From NCBI RefSeq assembly GCF_900108365.1, contig NZ_FNWQ01000001.1, positions 868,001 through 932,000 of the forward strand: DNA of 64,000 nt, given 5' to 3'. Of this stretch, positions 33,312 through 42,857 are shown piece by piece. Source of the DNA: Chryseobacterium culicis. GTDB lineage: Bacteria; Bacteroidota; Bacteroidia; Flavobacteriales; Weeksellaceae. Positions within the stretch are counted from its first letter, which is position 1, and each line of letters starts with the position of its first letter. The notes beneath the pieces were generated by a model. It did not search any database, was not told the origin of the DNA, and was given only the letters and a program-made list of their open reading frames with translations. A program made the translations under genes and the position numbers.

Positions 33312-34550
33312 GTGAAACTCATCAATATATACACCAATTCTTTCAAAGGACTTTCGCAGGAGAGTTGGATGCTGGCATTGGTAATGCTCATTAACAGAGC
33401 CGGCTCTATGGTACTTCCGTTTCTGGGAGTTTATATGACCAATCATTTACATTTCAGTATTGAAAATTCTGGAATCGTGCTGAGCTTTTTTGGAATAGGT
33501 TCGGTTATCGGATCCTGGCTGGGAGGGATGATTACCGATAAAATAGGAGAGTACAGGGTACAAAGTCTGAGTTTATTGCTCAGTGTTCCTTTATTCTGTA
33601 TGATTCCGCTTTTTACCACAGAAGCCGGACTGGCAGGTATTATTTTGGCTCAGAGTATTGTAAGTGAAACTTTCCGCCCTGCCAACTCGGTAGCCATAAC
33701 CAAGTATGCAAAGCCTGAAAATATTACGAGAGCTTTCTCTTTGAACCGGATGGCTGTAAATCTTGGATTTTCTATCGGACCTGCGCTGGGAGGAATTTTA
33801 TCTGCTATCTCTTATGAATTTCTGTTTTTTAGCAATGCGCTGGCTGCACTGCTGGCCGGGCTGATGTACATCTGGTTTTTTAAAGACCGTGCAAGATTAG
33901 CCAGACTGAAAGCTAAAACAGTAAAAGAAGCTATTGTGATTAAAAAAGAAAGTTCTCCTTACCGCGACGGCAAATTTTTGATATATTGTGCATTTTGCAT
34001 GCTGTTTTCTATATGTTTTTTTCAGTTATTCAGTACTCTGACGATATTTTATAAGGATACGGCACATCTGAGCCAGCAAAATATCGGCTATATTCTGGGG
34101 TACAGCGGATTTCTGATAGTATTGCTGGAAATGGGGCTGGTACAGGTTGCTGAGAAGTATTTTACTTTAGCCTTTACCATGCTGTTCGGAACTTTTCTGT
34201 GCGGTATTTCTTACACCATGCTGGCTTTTGATTACAGTATGATTACGCTTGTACTTTCTATGACCTTGCTGTGTGTCGGCGAAATATGGACACTTCCCTT
34301 TATGTCAACAATTACAGCACTGCGTTCCGGAGCCGGAAATAAAGGTGCATACATGGGACTGAACGGAATGTCATTTTCCATAGCTTTCATCGTTACTCCA
34401 TATATAGGAACTCTGATCGCAGAAAAATTAGGATTCAATATATTATGGATCGGAACAGGAGTGCTGGCTGCGGGGATTGCCATTGGTTTTTACTTTATCA
34501 TTCCCTGGATGCTGAAGGATAAAAACAGAGTGGAAGAAGATGCAGCATAA
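33312..34550 (+). CDS. Major facilitator superfamily transporter
   Basis: A 412-residue inner-membrane transporter with 12 predicted helices, starting at GTG. The loop 2-3 signature GSWLGGMITDKIGEYR (near 72-87) is the MFS motif A, and a central cytoplasmic loop (near 190-215) divides two six-helix halves. It resembles the multidrug/DHA1-type exporters (YdeE/MdtH-like), but the substrate cannot be read. It is transcribed alone and ends at a strong terminator. Confidence 0.88.
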   Translation: MKLINIYTNSFKGLSQESWMLALVMLINRAGSMVLPFLGVYMTNHLHFSIENSGIVLSFFGIGSVIGSWLGGMITDKIGEYRVQSLSLLLSVPLFCMIPLFTTEAGLAGIILAQSIVSETFRPANSVAITKYAKPENITRAFSLNRMAVNLGFSIGPALGGILSAISYEFLFFSNALAALLAGLMYIWFFKDRARLARLKAKTVKEAIVIKKESSPYRDGKFLIYCAFCMLFSICFFQLFSTLTIFYKDTAHLSQQNIGYILGYSGFLIVLLEMGLVQVAEKYFTLAFTMLFGTFLCGISYTMLAFDYSMITLVLSMTLLCVGEIWTLPFMSTITALRSGAGNKGAYMGLNGMSFSIAFIVTPYIGTLIAEKLGFNILWIGTGVLAAGIAIGFYFIIPWMLKDKNRVEEDAA

Positions 34551-34579
34551 AGTACAGCAGTCTGATTCACGCATATAAC

Positions 34580-34624
34580 AAAATTCTCGGGCAATTTCGT
34601 AGAAATTGCCCGAGAATTTTTTAG
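34580..34624. terminator. Strong bidirectional terminator
   Basis: Perfect 19-base arms (34580-34598 and 34602-34620, core CTCGGGCAATTTC) around a 3-base loop, with A/T runs at both ends, lie between the converging MFS and YpdA genes. Confidence 0.9.
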
Positions 34625-34642
34625 ATAAACAGATGAGCTGTT

Positions 34643-35608
34643 CTAAAGTTTAGAAAGAATTGAACGGATAATCATATCCGCATGAATTCTCGAATTTTCA
34701 ATGAACCAGAGATGGGTGTCTTTTCCTCCGCATACTACTCCCGCCAGATAAAGATTCGAAATATTGGTTTCCATCGTTTCGGTATTGTAAAACGGATTCA
34801 GGCAATCTCCATTCAGCTCTATTCCTGACTTTCTTAGAAAATCAAAGTCAGGAAGATAGCCGGTCATAGCCAGTACAAAATCGTTGTCAATTTCATGAGT
34901 TTCTCCATTTTCATCCCTGAAAATAACTGTATCCTCTTTAATTTCGATCATTTCTGCATTAAAATAAGCTTTAATGCTGCCTTCAGCAATTCGGTTTTCA
35001 ATATCCGGTTTTACCCAGTATTTTACACTTTTTGAAATCTCAGAATGGCGGACAACCATTGTTACTTCAGCACCTTTTCTATACGTTTCCAGTGCCGCAT
35101 CTACGGCGGAATTGCTTGATCCTACCACCACTATTTTCTGCTTTGCGTAAGGATACGGTTCAGTGTAATAATGCTTTACTTTAGGAAGGTCTTCCCCGGG
35201 AATATTCATCAGATTGGGGATGTCGTAAAATCCGGTGGCAATTACCGCATTCCGTGCATGATAGGTGGATCTGGTCGTTTTAATTTCAAATATTTCATCG
35301 TTTTTCGAAACACTCAACACCTTTTCGTAGAGATTGATGTTCAGCTTTTTTTGTCGGGCAATTCCCTGATAGTACTCTAAAGCCTCCTGTCTTCCGGGTT
35401 TTGGAGCAGTGGAAATAAATGGAATTTTATCAATTTCCAGCTTTTCAGCAGTAGAGAAAAAACGCATGTATAAAGGATAATTATACAGTGAGTTGACAAT
35501 AGTCCCTTTTTCTATGATTACATGGGTAAGGTTGCTTTTTTGAGCTTCAATAGCACAGTTCAGACCGATAGGCCCTGCTCCGATAATGAGAATATCCAAA
35601 ATTTCCAT
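34643..35608 (-). CDS. ypdA: YpdA-family bacillithiol disulfide reductase
   Basis: A 321-residue FAD/NADPH oxidoreductase of the YpdA (Bdr) type, which reduces oxidised bacillithiol. The FAD-binding motif GAGPIGLNCAIEA is at the N-terminus (residues 9-21), a second dinucleotide motif VVGSSNSAVDAALE near residue 170, and YLAGVVCGG near residue 295. The usual thioredoxin-reductase CxxC is absent, as expected for this family. I chose the ATG at 35608 because a perfect -7 box ends five bases upstream, implying a leaderless message; an ATG at 35623 would lie upstream of transcription. No bacillithiol synthesis genes are in the window. Confidence 0.9.
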   Translation of the reverse strand: MEILDILIIGAGPIGLNCAIEAQKSNLTHVIIEKGTIVNSLYNYPLYMRFFSTAEKLEIDKIPFISTAPKPGRQEALEYYQGIARQKKLNINLYEKVLSVSKNDEIFEIKTTRSTYHARNAVIATGFYDIPNLMNIPGEDLPKVKHYYTEPYPYAKQKIVVVGSSNSAVDAALETYRKGAEVTMVVRHSEISKSVKYWVKPDIENRIAEGSIKAYFNAEMIEIKEDTVIFRDENGETHEIDNDFVLAMTGYLPDFDFLRKSGIELNGDCLNPFYNTETMETNISNLYLAGVVCGGKDTHLWFIENSRIHADMIIRSILSKL

Positions 35609-35612
35609 ACAG

Positions 35613-35620
35613 CAAAGGTA
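35613..35620 (-). promoter_or_regulatory. -7 promoter box for ypdA
   Basis: The minus strand reads TACCTTTG, a perfect TAnnTTTG, with only CTGT between it and the ATG. Confidence 0.6.
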
Positions 35621-35739
35621 CAACTGAAATTATAAATTATCAATGATAAATAATGTTTGATGAATTCGTTATTTATCTATATTCTATAATGGTTGGCATC
35701 AGTTTTGGTGCTTTTTCTATCCACTACAGATTTTACCCT

Positions 35740-36399
35740 ATGAAAAAAAGATTTATTCCCATATTAGCTATGAGCACAGTATTAGTTCTCAGTGTTGCTA
35801 CAGCCTGCAAAAAAGAGGCTGGCAAACCTGTTCCCAATCAAATCGATTCCATCGCACAAAATAAAACCGACAGTGCTGGAACTATTCAGAATAATGTTAA
35901 TAAAGAAGCAGCTTTAAAGCAGACGAACGATGAGCTTCTGAAGGCATTGAAAAATAAGGATTATACCACTTTCGCTTCTTTCATTCACCCTGAAAAAGGC
36001 GTCCGTTTTTCCATGTATGCTTTTGTAAATGTAAAAGAAGATAAACATTTTTCTAAAGCAGATTTTGAAAAATATCAGCCTACCAAAACAATTTTTACCT
36101 GGGGGGCACATGATGGTTCCGGAGATCCTTACAAGGCAACAATTAATGATTATCTAAGTAAATGGGTCTTTTCAAACGATTTTACTGCCTCACAATATTC
36201 GTTCAATAAATTCATCGGTGGAGGTAATTCTCTGAATAACTTAAAGGAAATTTATCCTAAAGATGACTTCACCGAAAATTACATTAAAGGAACCGAAAAG
36301 TACGGAAATATGGATTGGAAAACACTTCGTTTTGTGTTTGAGGAATTCCAGGGCCAATACTATCTGGTTGCTGTTCTGAATGACCAGTGGACGATATAG
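35740..36399 (+). CDS. Hypothetical lipoprotein
   Basis: A 219-residue lipoprotein; the ATG at 35740 gives MKKRFIPILAMSTVLVLSVATAC with lipidated Cys23. A polar linker is followed by a domain near 70-215 with the segment LKALKNKDYTTFASFIHPEKGVRFSMYAF, a pattern seen in many small envelope proteins with NTF2/SnoaL-like or uncharacterised folds. I do not recognise a named family. It is divergent from ypdA and followed by a terminator hairpin. Confidence 0.75.
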   Translation: MKKRFIPILAMSTVLVLSVATACKKEAGKPVPNQIDSIAQNKTDSAGTIQNNVNKEAALKQTNDELLKALKNKDYTTFASFIHPEKGVRFSMYAFVNVKEDKHFSKADFEKYQPTKTIFTWGAHDGSGDPYKATINDYLSKWVFSNDFTASQYSFNKFIGGGNSLNNLKEIYPKDDFTENYIKGTEKYGNMDWKTLRFVFEEFQGQYYLVAVLNDQWTI

Positions 36400-36412
36400 A
36401 ACTGAAAAGTTA

Positions 36413-36467
36413 AAAGTTAGAAGCTGACAGATGAAATAACTTCGGATTGTCAGCCTCTAACTTTTTT
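36413..36467. terminator. Bidirectional terminator
   Basis: Paired blocks AAGTTAGA/TCTAACTT and CTGACA/TGTCAG surround an 18-base loop and end in an eight-T run on the plus strand, between converging genes. Confidence 0.7.
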
Positions 36468-37760
36468 TTATTTCAAAACCTCAGTCAGCTGGCGGGTAAG
36501 ATTTCTTCTTGAAAACTGCTCAATATGCTGGGTGTTTTCGAGAAGGCTGCCACTTTTCCAAAGTTCAAATTTTTCAAGGATAAATTTTTTAACCATTTCT
36601 GTATCCTGATAGTTAAAGTGCTTTCCTGCCTTCGTTTCTTCAAGAATTTTTGCAACATCTGCTTTCTCCGGACCAAAAGACAGAATTTGTTTTCCTGAAG
36701 CCAGGTACTCAAATATTTTTCCGGGGATTATCCCCTTTGAGGATTCATTCGGGAAATTGGTGATCAGAAGCAGATCAGAATTCTGCATTTCTTCTACCGC
36801 CTTACCATGGGCAAGATAGCCAAGATTCAGGATGTGATTTTTCAGACTTGAATTTTCAATGGTTTGAAGAATCTTATCATCTATTCTTCCTACAAATTTT
36901 AACCTGAAATCTGCTGCAAAATCAGCGTTTTCGCGGATCAGTTCATCAAGAGCCTTCCATAGGTTTTCGGGATTTCTAAGTTGCTCCAAAACCCCGATAT
37001 AACTTAAAGTAAATTGATTTTCAGACTTTTGCGCCTTAACCTTATTTTCCGAGTCACTTTCATCAAATCCATTGGTAATACACACGGCGTTGGCGCCTGC
37101 CTTTCTGAAGTTTTCGGCATCAGTATAGCTTGTAGCCAGTGTAATGTCTGCGTTTTTAAATACAGCTCTCTCAAGCTGACGGTGTTTTTTATCCGAACTT
37201 TTGGTTAATTTCAGATGTTTATAATAGGAAATTTCTGTCCATGGATCACGGAAATCAGCAATCCATTTCAGGTTGGGCATTTTGCTTTTCAGTCCCAAGC
37301 CAATCAGATGAAGAGAGTGGGGGGGACCCGAAGTGACAATAGTATCAATCGTATTGTCTTTCAGATATTTTTCCAGAAATTTAATTGAAGGTTTTACCCA
37401 AAAAACTCTGGCATCCGGAATGAAAAAGTTGCCTCTTACCCAAATGGAAAGTTTAGATTTCCAGCTTTGATTTTTTCCTACATCAAATTGTCCGGCCTTG
37501 AATTTTTTATTGCTTTTATTCAGTTTTTCAGCCAGCTGATAAGGTTCCCAGATTTTGGTTCTTACCATTTCAATGTTTTCAGGAACATCTTTCATCAGTG
37601 TTTCATCCAGCAATGGGTAGCTTGGATTTTCGGGAGTGTAGATGATGGGTTTCCAGCCGAAATCCGGCAGATATTTTGCAAACTTCAGCCATCTTTGAAC
37701 ACCAGGACCTCCCGCAGGAGGCCAGTAATAGGTGATAATCAATATTTTCTTCTGTTCCAT
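36468..37760 (-). CDS. Glycosyltransferase (GT4-type)
   Basis: A 430-residue GT-B-fold glycosyltransferase without signal peptide. The N-terminus has ITYYWPPAGGPGVQRWLKFAKYLPDFGW, typical of group-1 enzymes, and the C-terminal nucleotide-sugar domain has LSYIGVLEQLRNPENLWKAL and the IIPGKIFEYLASGKQIL segment in place of the classical E-x7-E. It follows YfhO on the same strand after 47 bases. A role in surface polysaccharide or lipid glycosylation is likely. Confidence 0.88.
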   Translation of the reverse strand: MEQKKILIITYYWPPAGGPGVQRWLKFAKYLPDFGWKPIIYTPENPSYPLLDETLMKDVPENIEMVRTKIWEPYQLAEKLNKSNKKFKAGQFDVGKNQSWKSKLSIWVRGNFFIPDARVFWVKPSIKFLEKYLKDNTIDTIVTSGPPHSLHLIGLGLKSKMPNLKWIADFRDPWTEISYYKHLKLTKSSDKKHRQLERAVFKNADITLATSYTDAENFRKAGANAVCITNGFDESDSENKVKAQKSENQFTLSYIGVLEQLRNPENLWKALDELIRENADFAADFRLKFVGRIDDKILQTIENSSLKNHILNLGYLAHGKAVEEMQNSDLLLITNFPNESSKGIIPGKIFEYLASGKQILSFGPEKADVAKILEETKAGKHFNYQDTEMVKKFILEKFELWKSGSLLENTQHIEQFSRRNLTRQLTEVLK

Positions 37761-37807
37761 TTATTTATTTCTGTGTCATTCAGAATGACATACCGCAATA
37801 ATTAATT

Positions 37808-40348
37808 TTATGCTTTGTGCTCAGCTGCAATCTCTTTTTTCCTGTTCTTATTCATCCAGAAAATTCCAAATGCAGACAATAGGATAAACAATCCGAATGA
37901 AAGAAGAGAAACCCATTTTCCTTTTTCAATGACTTCCGGTTCAAAAACCATTCTGATGTGGTGATTTCCTGCCGGAACATGCACTGCACGAAGTAAATAA
38001 TCTGCTTTGATATATGGAACTTCTTTCTCATCTACAAGCACTTTCCACCCGTGAGGATAGTACACTTCAGAGAATACCGCTAATTGTGGGGTCTTCGACT
38101 GAGATTTAAATTCAAGTTCGTTGGGCTGATATTTCGTAAGATTGATGAATGCTGTAGAATCTGCCTGAACTGGTTTGTCTGCAAAATAGGCTTTATCAGC
38201 TGATGCAATAACTGCTGTCTTTTTGTTGTCAATAGTTCCGATTGCTTTAATTTCCTGATTAGGACTGTCTACAAACTTCAGGTCGCTTACAAACCATGCA
38301 TTTCCATTGGCTTTGGGATTAGGAACCACCTGTGGCTGGTCAGGCCCTCCAAACACCAGATATTTAGCATTTAATAAATTTAATACATTAGGCGTTTTTA
38401 CACTGTCGACATTGTTGATATACTCATTCAATACATCATCATATCTTCTTAATTTCACAGCATGATAACCACCGATTGAAGCTTTAAAATAAGACGTATT
38501 GGTTTCACTTGTCACTCCCAGTGTCTGATTGTAAATTCTGTAGTGTGTTTTGTCTTTTTCAGCAATGGTTTCCAATGTTTTGTTGATGTTCACATTACCC
38601 AGAATAGATTCCAGATTAGGATTTCCCTGAACTTTTTCAGCAAGAAGGTCTGAACTTTCTGTCTGGAAAGGATTTTCGGCAAAGATCTTATCTACATAGT
38701 TTTCATCATTTAAATAACGCTTGTTTACCGTCCAAAGATCAAATAAACTCACGACTCCTATTACTACTAAAGCAATATTCTGATTAAGCTTTTTCTTTAA
38801 AGTTAAGAACAGAGCTGCTGCTGTAATGGCAACGTAGATAAATGCTTTTATAGCATCTATTCTGAATAATTTATACCTCTCATCTACAAGATAATCCAGC
38901 AGGAAAGGAGGAAAATAGGTCTTTTCGCCCTCAGTGGAGAATCCTAATAACGATTTTCCAAAGATTAAAAGAATCAATAACAATCCTAATGTTCCGCCAC
39001 TTACATAAAGAAGAATTTTCTGTTTGTATTCTTCAGTCAGTTTTTCATCCGTGAAGAATTTGTATAATCCCAGAATGGCAATCAATGGAAACAGTAATTC
39101 TACCACTACTAAGATAGAAGAAGGTGCTCTGAATTTATTATAGAACGGTACATAATCAATAAAGAAATCGGATAAAGGCATAAAATTGCTTCCCCAGGCC
39201 AGTAAAATGGTCAGGATTGAAGCTCCTAAAATCCAGTAACGGTATTTTTTGGATGCAAAGAAAAATCCTAACACTGCAAGGAAACATACAATAGCTCCCT
39301 GATAGGCAGGTCCGGAAGTTCCCGGCTGGTCTCCCCAGTAGGTCATTCCGCCGAAACCTTTAGAGATTCTGTCCATTTCCGCCTGTGAACCTACGTTTTC
39401 CTGTACAAGCTCCTGAACTTTGCTCATCATTTCTTTTCCTTCCGGTTCCTGGCTTCCTCCTCCCATTAATCTTGGGATGAAGAGATTTAAAGTTTCAAGC
39501 TGCCCGTAGCTCCACATCAGCATACTTTCTTTGTCCATTCCTGATTTTCCTGAAGTATGGCTTTCGTTATCCAAAATCTGCTTTCCACGAACGGTTTCTT
39601 TTACATATTCAGAATTGGCCATGATTCTCTGTGAATTCATTCCAACCCCGATAATACACGATGCTGCAATAATACCTGAAGAGATCAGGAAGTGCTTCAT
39701 AGGTGTCTTTTTCTGAACAGCTCTGATCAGCTCAGACAAGAATAAGAATCCTAACGCAAGGAAAAGATAATACGTCATCTGAGGGTGGTTGGCTGCAATC
39801 TGCAGTCCCATAAAGAGGGTAGTGACAATGAATCCCCAGATATATTGCTTCCTGATGTACACAAGTAAAATTCCGGCTAAAAGCGGGGCAAAATATTCAA
39901 TCGTGTTTACTTTACCATTATGTCCTGCTGCTATAATGATATAAAAATAGGTTGAAAGTCCGAAGAAAGTAGCTCCCAGCAAGGCATACTTCCAGTTTCT
40001 GACTACCACCATTCCCAAAAGGAAAAAACCTGCAAAAAGCAGGAAGAGATAATTTACCGGCCTTGGCAGGAAATTCAGATTGCTGTCGATTTTCTTGATG
40101 ATGTCCCCTTTGAACTGGCTTCCCATCTGATAGGTAGGCATTCCTCCAAACATGGAGTCGCTCCAGTAGGTTTCATTTCCGGTATCAGCCCGGTAGTCGA
40201 GCAGTTCTTTTGCTCCTCCTCTATACTGCACAATATCGTGCTGAAAAAGCTGTTTGCCTGTAAGTACAGGAGTGGAATATAAAAATGCTAAAACTATAAA
40301 TACGACTAATGAAGCTGCAATATAAATTAAGTTTTTATTTTTTGCCAT
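37808..40348 (-). CDS. YfhO-family multispanning membrane protein
   Basis: An 846-residue integral membrane protein with about 12-13 helices and a large C-terminal extracytoplasmic beta-rich domain followed by a final helix. Segments such as FQHDIVQYRGGAKELLDYRADTGNETYW and NKFRAPSSILVVVELLFP are typical of YfhO. YfhO proteins are GT-C-like and in Firmicutes are linked to glycosylation of lipoteichoic acid; the acceptor here is unknown. It sits between DUF4834 and a glycosyltransferase gene, consistent with envelope glycan work. Confidence 0.85.
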   Translation of the reverse strand: MAKNKNLIYIAASLVVFIVLAFLYSTPVLTGKQLFQHDIVQYRGGAKELLDYRADTGNETYWSDSMFGGMPTYQMGSQFKGDIIKKIDSNLNFLPRPVNYLFLLFAGFFLLGMVVVRNWKYALLGATFFGLSTYFYIIIAAGHNGKVNTIEYFAPLLAGILLVYIRKQYIWGFIVTTLFMGLQIAANHPQMTYYLFLALGFLFLSELIRAVQKKTPMKHFLISSGIIAASCIIGVGMNSQRIMANSEYVKETVRGKQILDNESHTSGKSGMDKESMLMWSYGQLETLNLFIPRLMGGGSQEPEGKEMMSKVQELVQENVGSQAEMDRISKGFGGMTYWGDQPGTSGPAYQGAIVCFLAVLGFFFASKKYRYWILGASILTILLAWGSNFMPLSDFFIDYVPFYNKFRAPSSILVVVELLFPLIAILGLYKFFTDEKLTEEYKQKILLYVSGGTLGLLLILLIFGKSLLGFSTEGEKTYFPPFLLDYLVDERYKLFRIDAIKAFIYVAITAAALFLTLKKKLNQNIALVVIGVVSLFDLWTVNKRYLNDENYVDKIFAENPFQTESSDLLAEKVQGNPNLESILGNVNINKTLETIAEKDKTHYRIYNQTLGVTSETNTSYFKASIGGYHAVKLRRYDDVLNEYINNVDSVKTPNVLNLLNAKYLVFGGPDQPQVVPNPKANGNAWFVSDLKFVDSPNQEIKAIGTIDNKKTAVIASADKAYFADKPVQADSTAFINLTKYQPNELEFKSQSKTPQLAVFSEVYYPHGWKVLVDEKEVPYIKADYLLRAVHVPAGNHHIRMVFEPEVIEKGKWVSLLSFGLFILLSAFGIFWMNKNRKKEIAAEHKA

Positions 40349-40379
40349 GCTGGTTATTATCTTTTATTTCTTGGAATTT

Positions 40380-40610
40380 TTACCTTTTGTCTTTACTCTC
40401 TTTCACCTCTTCATAGTCTACGGTTTCTGCATCCCAGTTGAGGTTCTTTTTGTTATTCTTATTCGAGTTGTGTAGGTCCTGCTGCCCGTTTTTTGGATTG
40501 TTGTTATTAAAACGGTAACTATAAAATGTTTTAAAGAAAATTCGTTTAAGAATATTCCATACAAAGAAAATAATAATGGCAGTAAGTACTAACTCAAGAA
40601 TGTACTTCAT
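40380..40610 (-). CDS. DUF4834 family small membrane protein
   Basis: A 76-residue protein with one N-terminal helix (residues 4-22), a basic patch, and a low-complexity Asn/Lys-rich tail ending in DAETVDYEEVKESKDKR. This pattern is the flavobacterial DUF4834 family. Its function is unknown. It starts the set DUF4834-YfhO-glycosyltransferase. Confidence 0.78.
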   Translation of the reverse strand: MKYILELVLTAIIIFFVWNILKRIFFKTFYSYRFNNNNPKNGQQDLHNSNKNNKKNLNWDAETVDYEEVKESKDKR

Positions 40611-40627
40611 AATATTAAAATTTAAAG

Positions 40628-40653
40628 TTCAGGGTTTAAAATTAAACCCTGAA
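40628..40653. terminator. Perfect hairpin without T-run
   Basis: TTCAGGGTTTAA and TTAAACCCTGAA form 12-base arms with a 2-base loop between two minus-strand genes. No T-run follows on the minus strand, so termination may be weak, or it may protect a 3' end. Confidence 0.4.
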
Positions 40654-40667
40654 TGCATTTAATTCAG

Positions 40668-41717
40668 TTATTTAGCAGAGGGGTTTACCATTACAGAAGA
40701 ATTGGAAACGCTTTTCATAGACTGAGACTGTTTTCCGTCTGAAATGGTTTCTACCTGTGTTGTTTTTACATTGATATTCTGGTTGGTAATCCATCCTGTG
40801 CTTTCGTCAAACTTAATGGTTCCGTTCTGAACCAGTTCACTGCTCAGGCTGTGGGTGATAGGCCCCTGAGCTTTCTTTTCGGTTTTCTTAGGAATTCCTC
40901 CGGTAACTGCAATTTCTGCGGTTCCGTTTCCTAAACTTTTCATTACATAATTAGAGGTTACCTTTACATTTCCGCTTGGATCTGCATTTTCAGAAGTTGA
41001 CCATTTTTCTCCAATTTTCACTCCTTTTTTAGGAATAATCATCAGGTTTTTATGAAACTGGTCTTTCAATACTTTTTCGTTAAAAGATTCTTTAAGGCTT
41101 GCCACTACGCTGGCTTTCTGATTGGCATCTTTGATAAGAGTTCCTACAGCAGTTCCCACTTTGGCATACACGGCATCAAATCCTGTAATAGAAATGACAT
41201 TCCCTTTCGTATCCATTTTCATGGCAAGTTTGTTTCCTGTAAGTGCTTTATTGACGTTCCAGATCATTTTAAGATCATCTTCCTTAGGGATTGGCAATTT
41301 TGTATCTACCACTACTGTTTTTCCTTGTGCAGACTGAGAATTTCTCTTCGCAACAAGATTAAGGGTCATATCATAGACATCTCCTTTAATATCATTGACT
41401 ACGAAATTCATTTCATCTGTAGATTCACTGGTTGCAGTGATGGATTTTCCCTGAGGATCCGTCATCGTTTTTACATCTCTCTGATAGGTTGTAAGAGGAT
41501 AAGTTTTGCCTTTTTCAAGCTTAAAAGTCTGTTTGATAACGCCCGCAGAATCTTTGATTGCCGGATTTTCCGCAACTTTCGCTACAGAATCAGCAGGAAC
41601 TTCTATTGTTACTGTTTTTCCGGTTTTAGGATCTACTTTCGTTATTTTTGCTGTTTCTTTTTTACAAGATACAAGAGCTATTGATGATATAAGCGCAAGC
41701 GCTGCAATGTTCTTCAT
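40668..41717 (-). CDS. DUF6263 family lipoprotein
   Basis: A 349-residue lipoprotein with lipobox ALVSC (Cys18). The mature part begins with a Lys/Thr-rich linker and continues as the beta-rich DUF6263 domain (FKLEKGKTYPLTTYQRDVKTM near residue 65, VKIGEKWSTSENADPSG near residue 235). Its function is unknown; it is likely periplasmic-facing. Fifteen bases separate it from the upstream serine hydrolase. Confidence 0.8.
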   Translation of the reverse strand: MKNIAALALISSIALVSCKKETAKITKVDPKTGKTVTIEVPADSVAKVAENPAIKDSAGVIKQTFKLEKGKTYPLTTYQRDVKTMTDPQGKSITATSESTDEMNFVVNDIKGDVYDMTLNLVAKRNSQSAQGKTVVVDTKLPIPKEDDLKMIWNVNKALTGNKLAMKMDTKGNVISITGFDAVYAKVGTAVGTLIKDANQKASVVASLKESFNEKVLKDQFHKNLMIIPKKGVKIGEKWSTSENADPSGNVKVTSNYVMKSLGNGTAEIAVTGGIPKKTEKKAQGPITHSLSSELVQNGTIKFDESTGWITNQNINVKTTQVETISDGKQSQSMKSVSNSSVMVNPSAK

Positions 41718-41732
41718 TCGATTTTTTTAACT

Positions 41733-42854
41733 TTATTTTTTACTACTATTTCTTAATAAATTGTCTGCAATATCCTGCAGTTTTCCCTGGGATTCACCAT
41801 CCGATTCATTGGAAAGGATAACCACTCCCATGTTTTTTGAAGGATAGATCTGGAGGACACTTGAAAAACCAAATGTGCCACCCGTATGATAAACGGTTTT
41901 ACTGCCGTCTTCATAATTGTGGATTCTCCAGTATAATCCAATGCCGTCGCCTTCCCCTTTTACCAAGGGCGTGTGGGAGGTTTTCACATAGTGATTGCTT
42001 TCGTCCAGATGATACTGCATATATTTCACCAAGTCTTCTGTATTGGTCACAATTCCACCTGCCGGAGCAAAAACAGTTGTGAAATTTCTGGGCATTACCT
42101 TTCCTGTTTCATTATAGCAAGTCAATAGCTGAGCAGAATTCGTACCAAGAATGGTTTGATTCATATTCAGAGGCTTGGTAATAAACTCTGAAAGCAGATC
42201 TGCGTAGCTTTTATGATATACTTTTTCAAGGATATCTCCCGCAATCTGTGTCCCTGTATTGGAATACTTGTACTCAGTTCCCGGCACAAAATCTATTTTA
42301 GCCTGATGAAGATCTTCATAAAACTTCTTTTTCGAATAGTTTTTATAAAAATCAGAGAGTGCTAAGGCTACTGAGTCCATCGGTTTTTTGAATGTTTCCG
42401 ACTGGTCCGGCAAAAACTGAGGTAATCCTGATGAATGATTGGTAAGGTTACCGATCGTTATGGGATGTTTTTCAAACTCCAGATTAGGATAATTTCCATC
42501 CAGATACTTACGGATATCATCACTCATTTTGATTTTTCCATCTGCTAAAGCATGTGCCAGAAGAGTACCGGTAAATGTTTTGGTAATGGATGCAATCTCA
42601 TACAGGCTTTTGGAAGTGGGAAGTTCTGATTTTCCGAGTTCCGTGGTTCCGTAATTATAAAAATAACTTTTACCGTCTTTTATAACGCCTATTGAAATTC
42701 CCACACGGGCGGGATTCTGCATATAAGCGAGTGCTTCTTTCTGAACCATCTTATCTAGATCGGTGACGAGACGGTTATCTGTTGCTGTTTTTTTTGTCTG
42801 CGCATTCATAACGAATGGGGCAAAAAATATGGGTAAAAGGATCTTTATTTTCAT
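41733..42854 (-). CDS. Beta-lactamase-related serine hydrolase (class C fold)
   Basis: A 373-residue exported protein with a signal peptide (residues 1-18, ending at MNAQ). Serine-hydrolase motifs are SxxK in ASITKTFTG (near residue 92), YxN in KYSNTG (near 188) and HTGGTFGFSS as the third element. This is the class C / D-alanyl-D-alanine carboxypeptidase / esterase superfamily. The overall form suggests a peptidase or esterase rather than a true AmpC. Three bases separate it from rlmB, an operon arrangement. Confidence 0.88.
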   Translation of the reverse strand: MKIKILLPIFFAPFVMNAQTKKTATDNRLVTDLDKMVQKEALAYMQNPARVGISIGVIKDGKSYFYNYGTTELGKSELPTSKSLYEIASITKTFTGTLLAHALADGKIKMSDDIRKYLDGNYPNLEFEKHPITIGNLTNHSSGLPQFLPDQSETFKKPMDSVALALSDFYKNYSKKKFYEDLHQAKIDFVPGTEYKYSNTGTQIAGDILEKVYHKSYADLLSEFITKPLNMNQTILGTNSAQLLTCYNETGKVMPRNFTTVFAPAGGIVTNTEDLVKYMQYHLDESNHYVKTSHTPLVKGEGDGIGLYWRIHNYEDGSKTVYHTGGTFGFSSVLQIYPSKNMGVVILSNESDGESQGKLQDIADNLLRNSSKK

Positions 42855-42857
42855 GGT

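Noticed and set aside
41052..41684. 210-codon frame antisense to the DUF6263 lipoprotein gene
   Set aside because: The sense strand has a signal peptide, lipobox and family motifs; the antisense product is rich in Phe/Ile/Cys/Arg as expected from a shadow frame.
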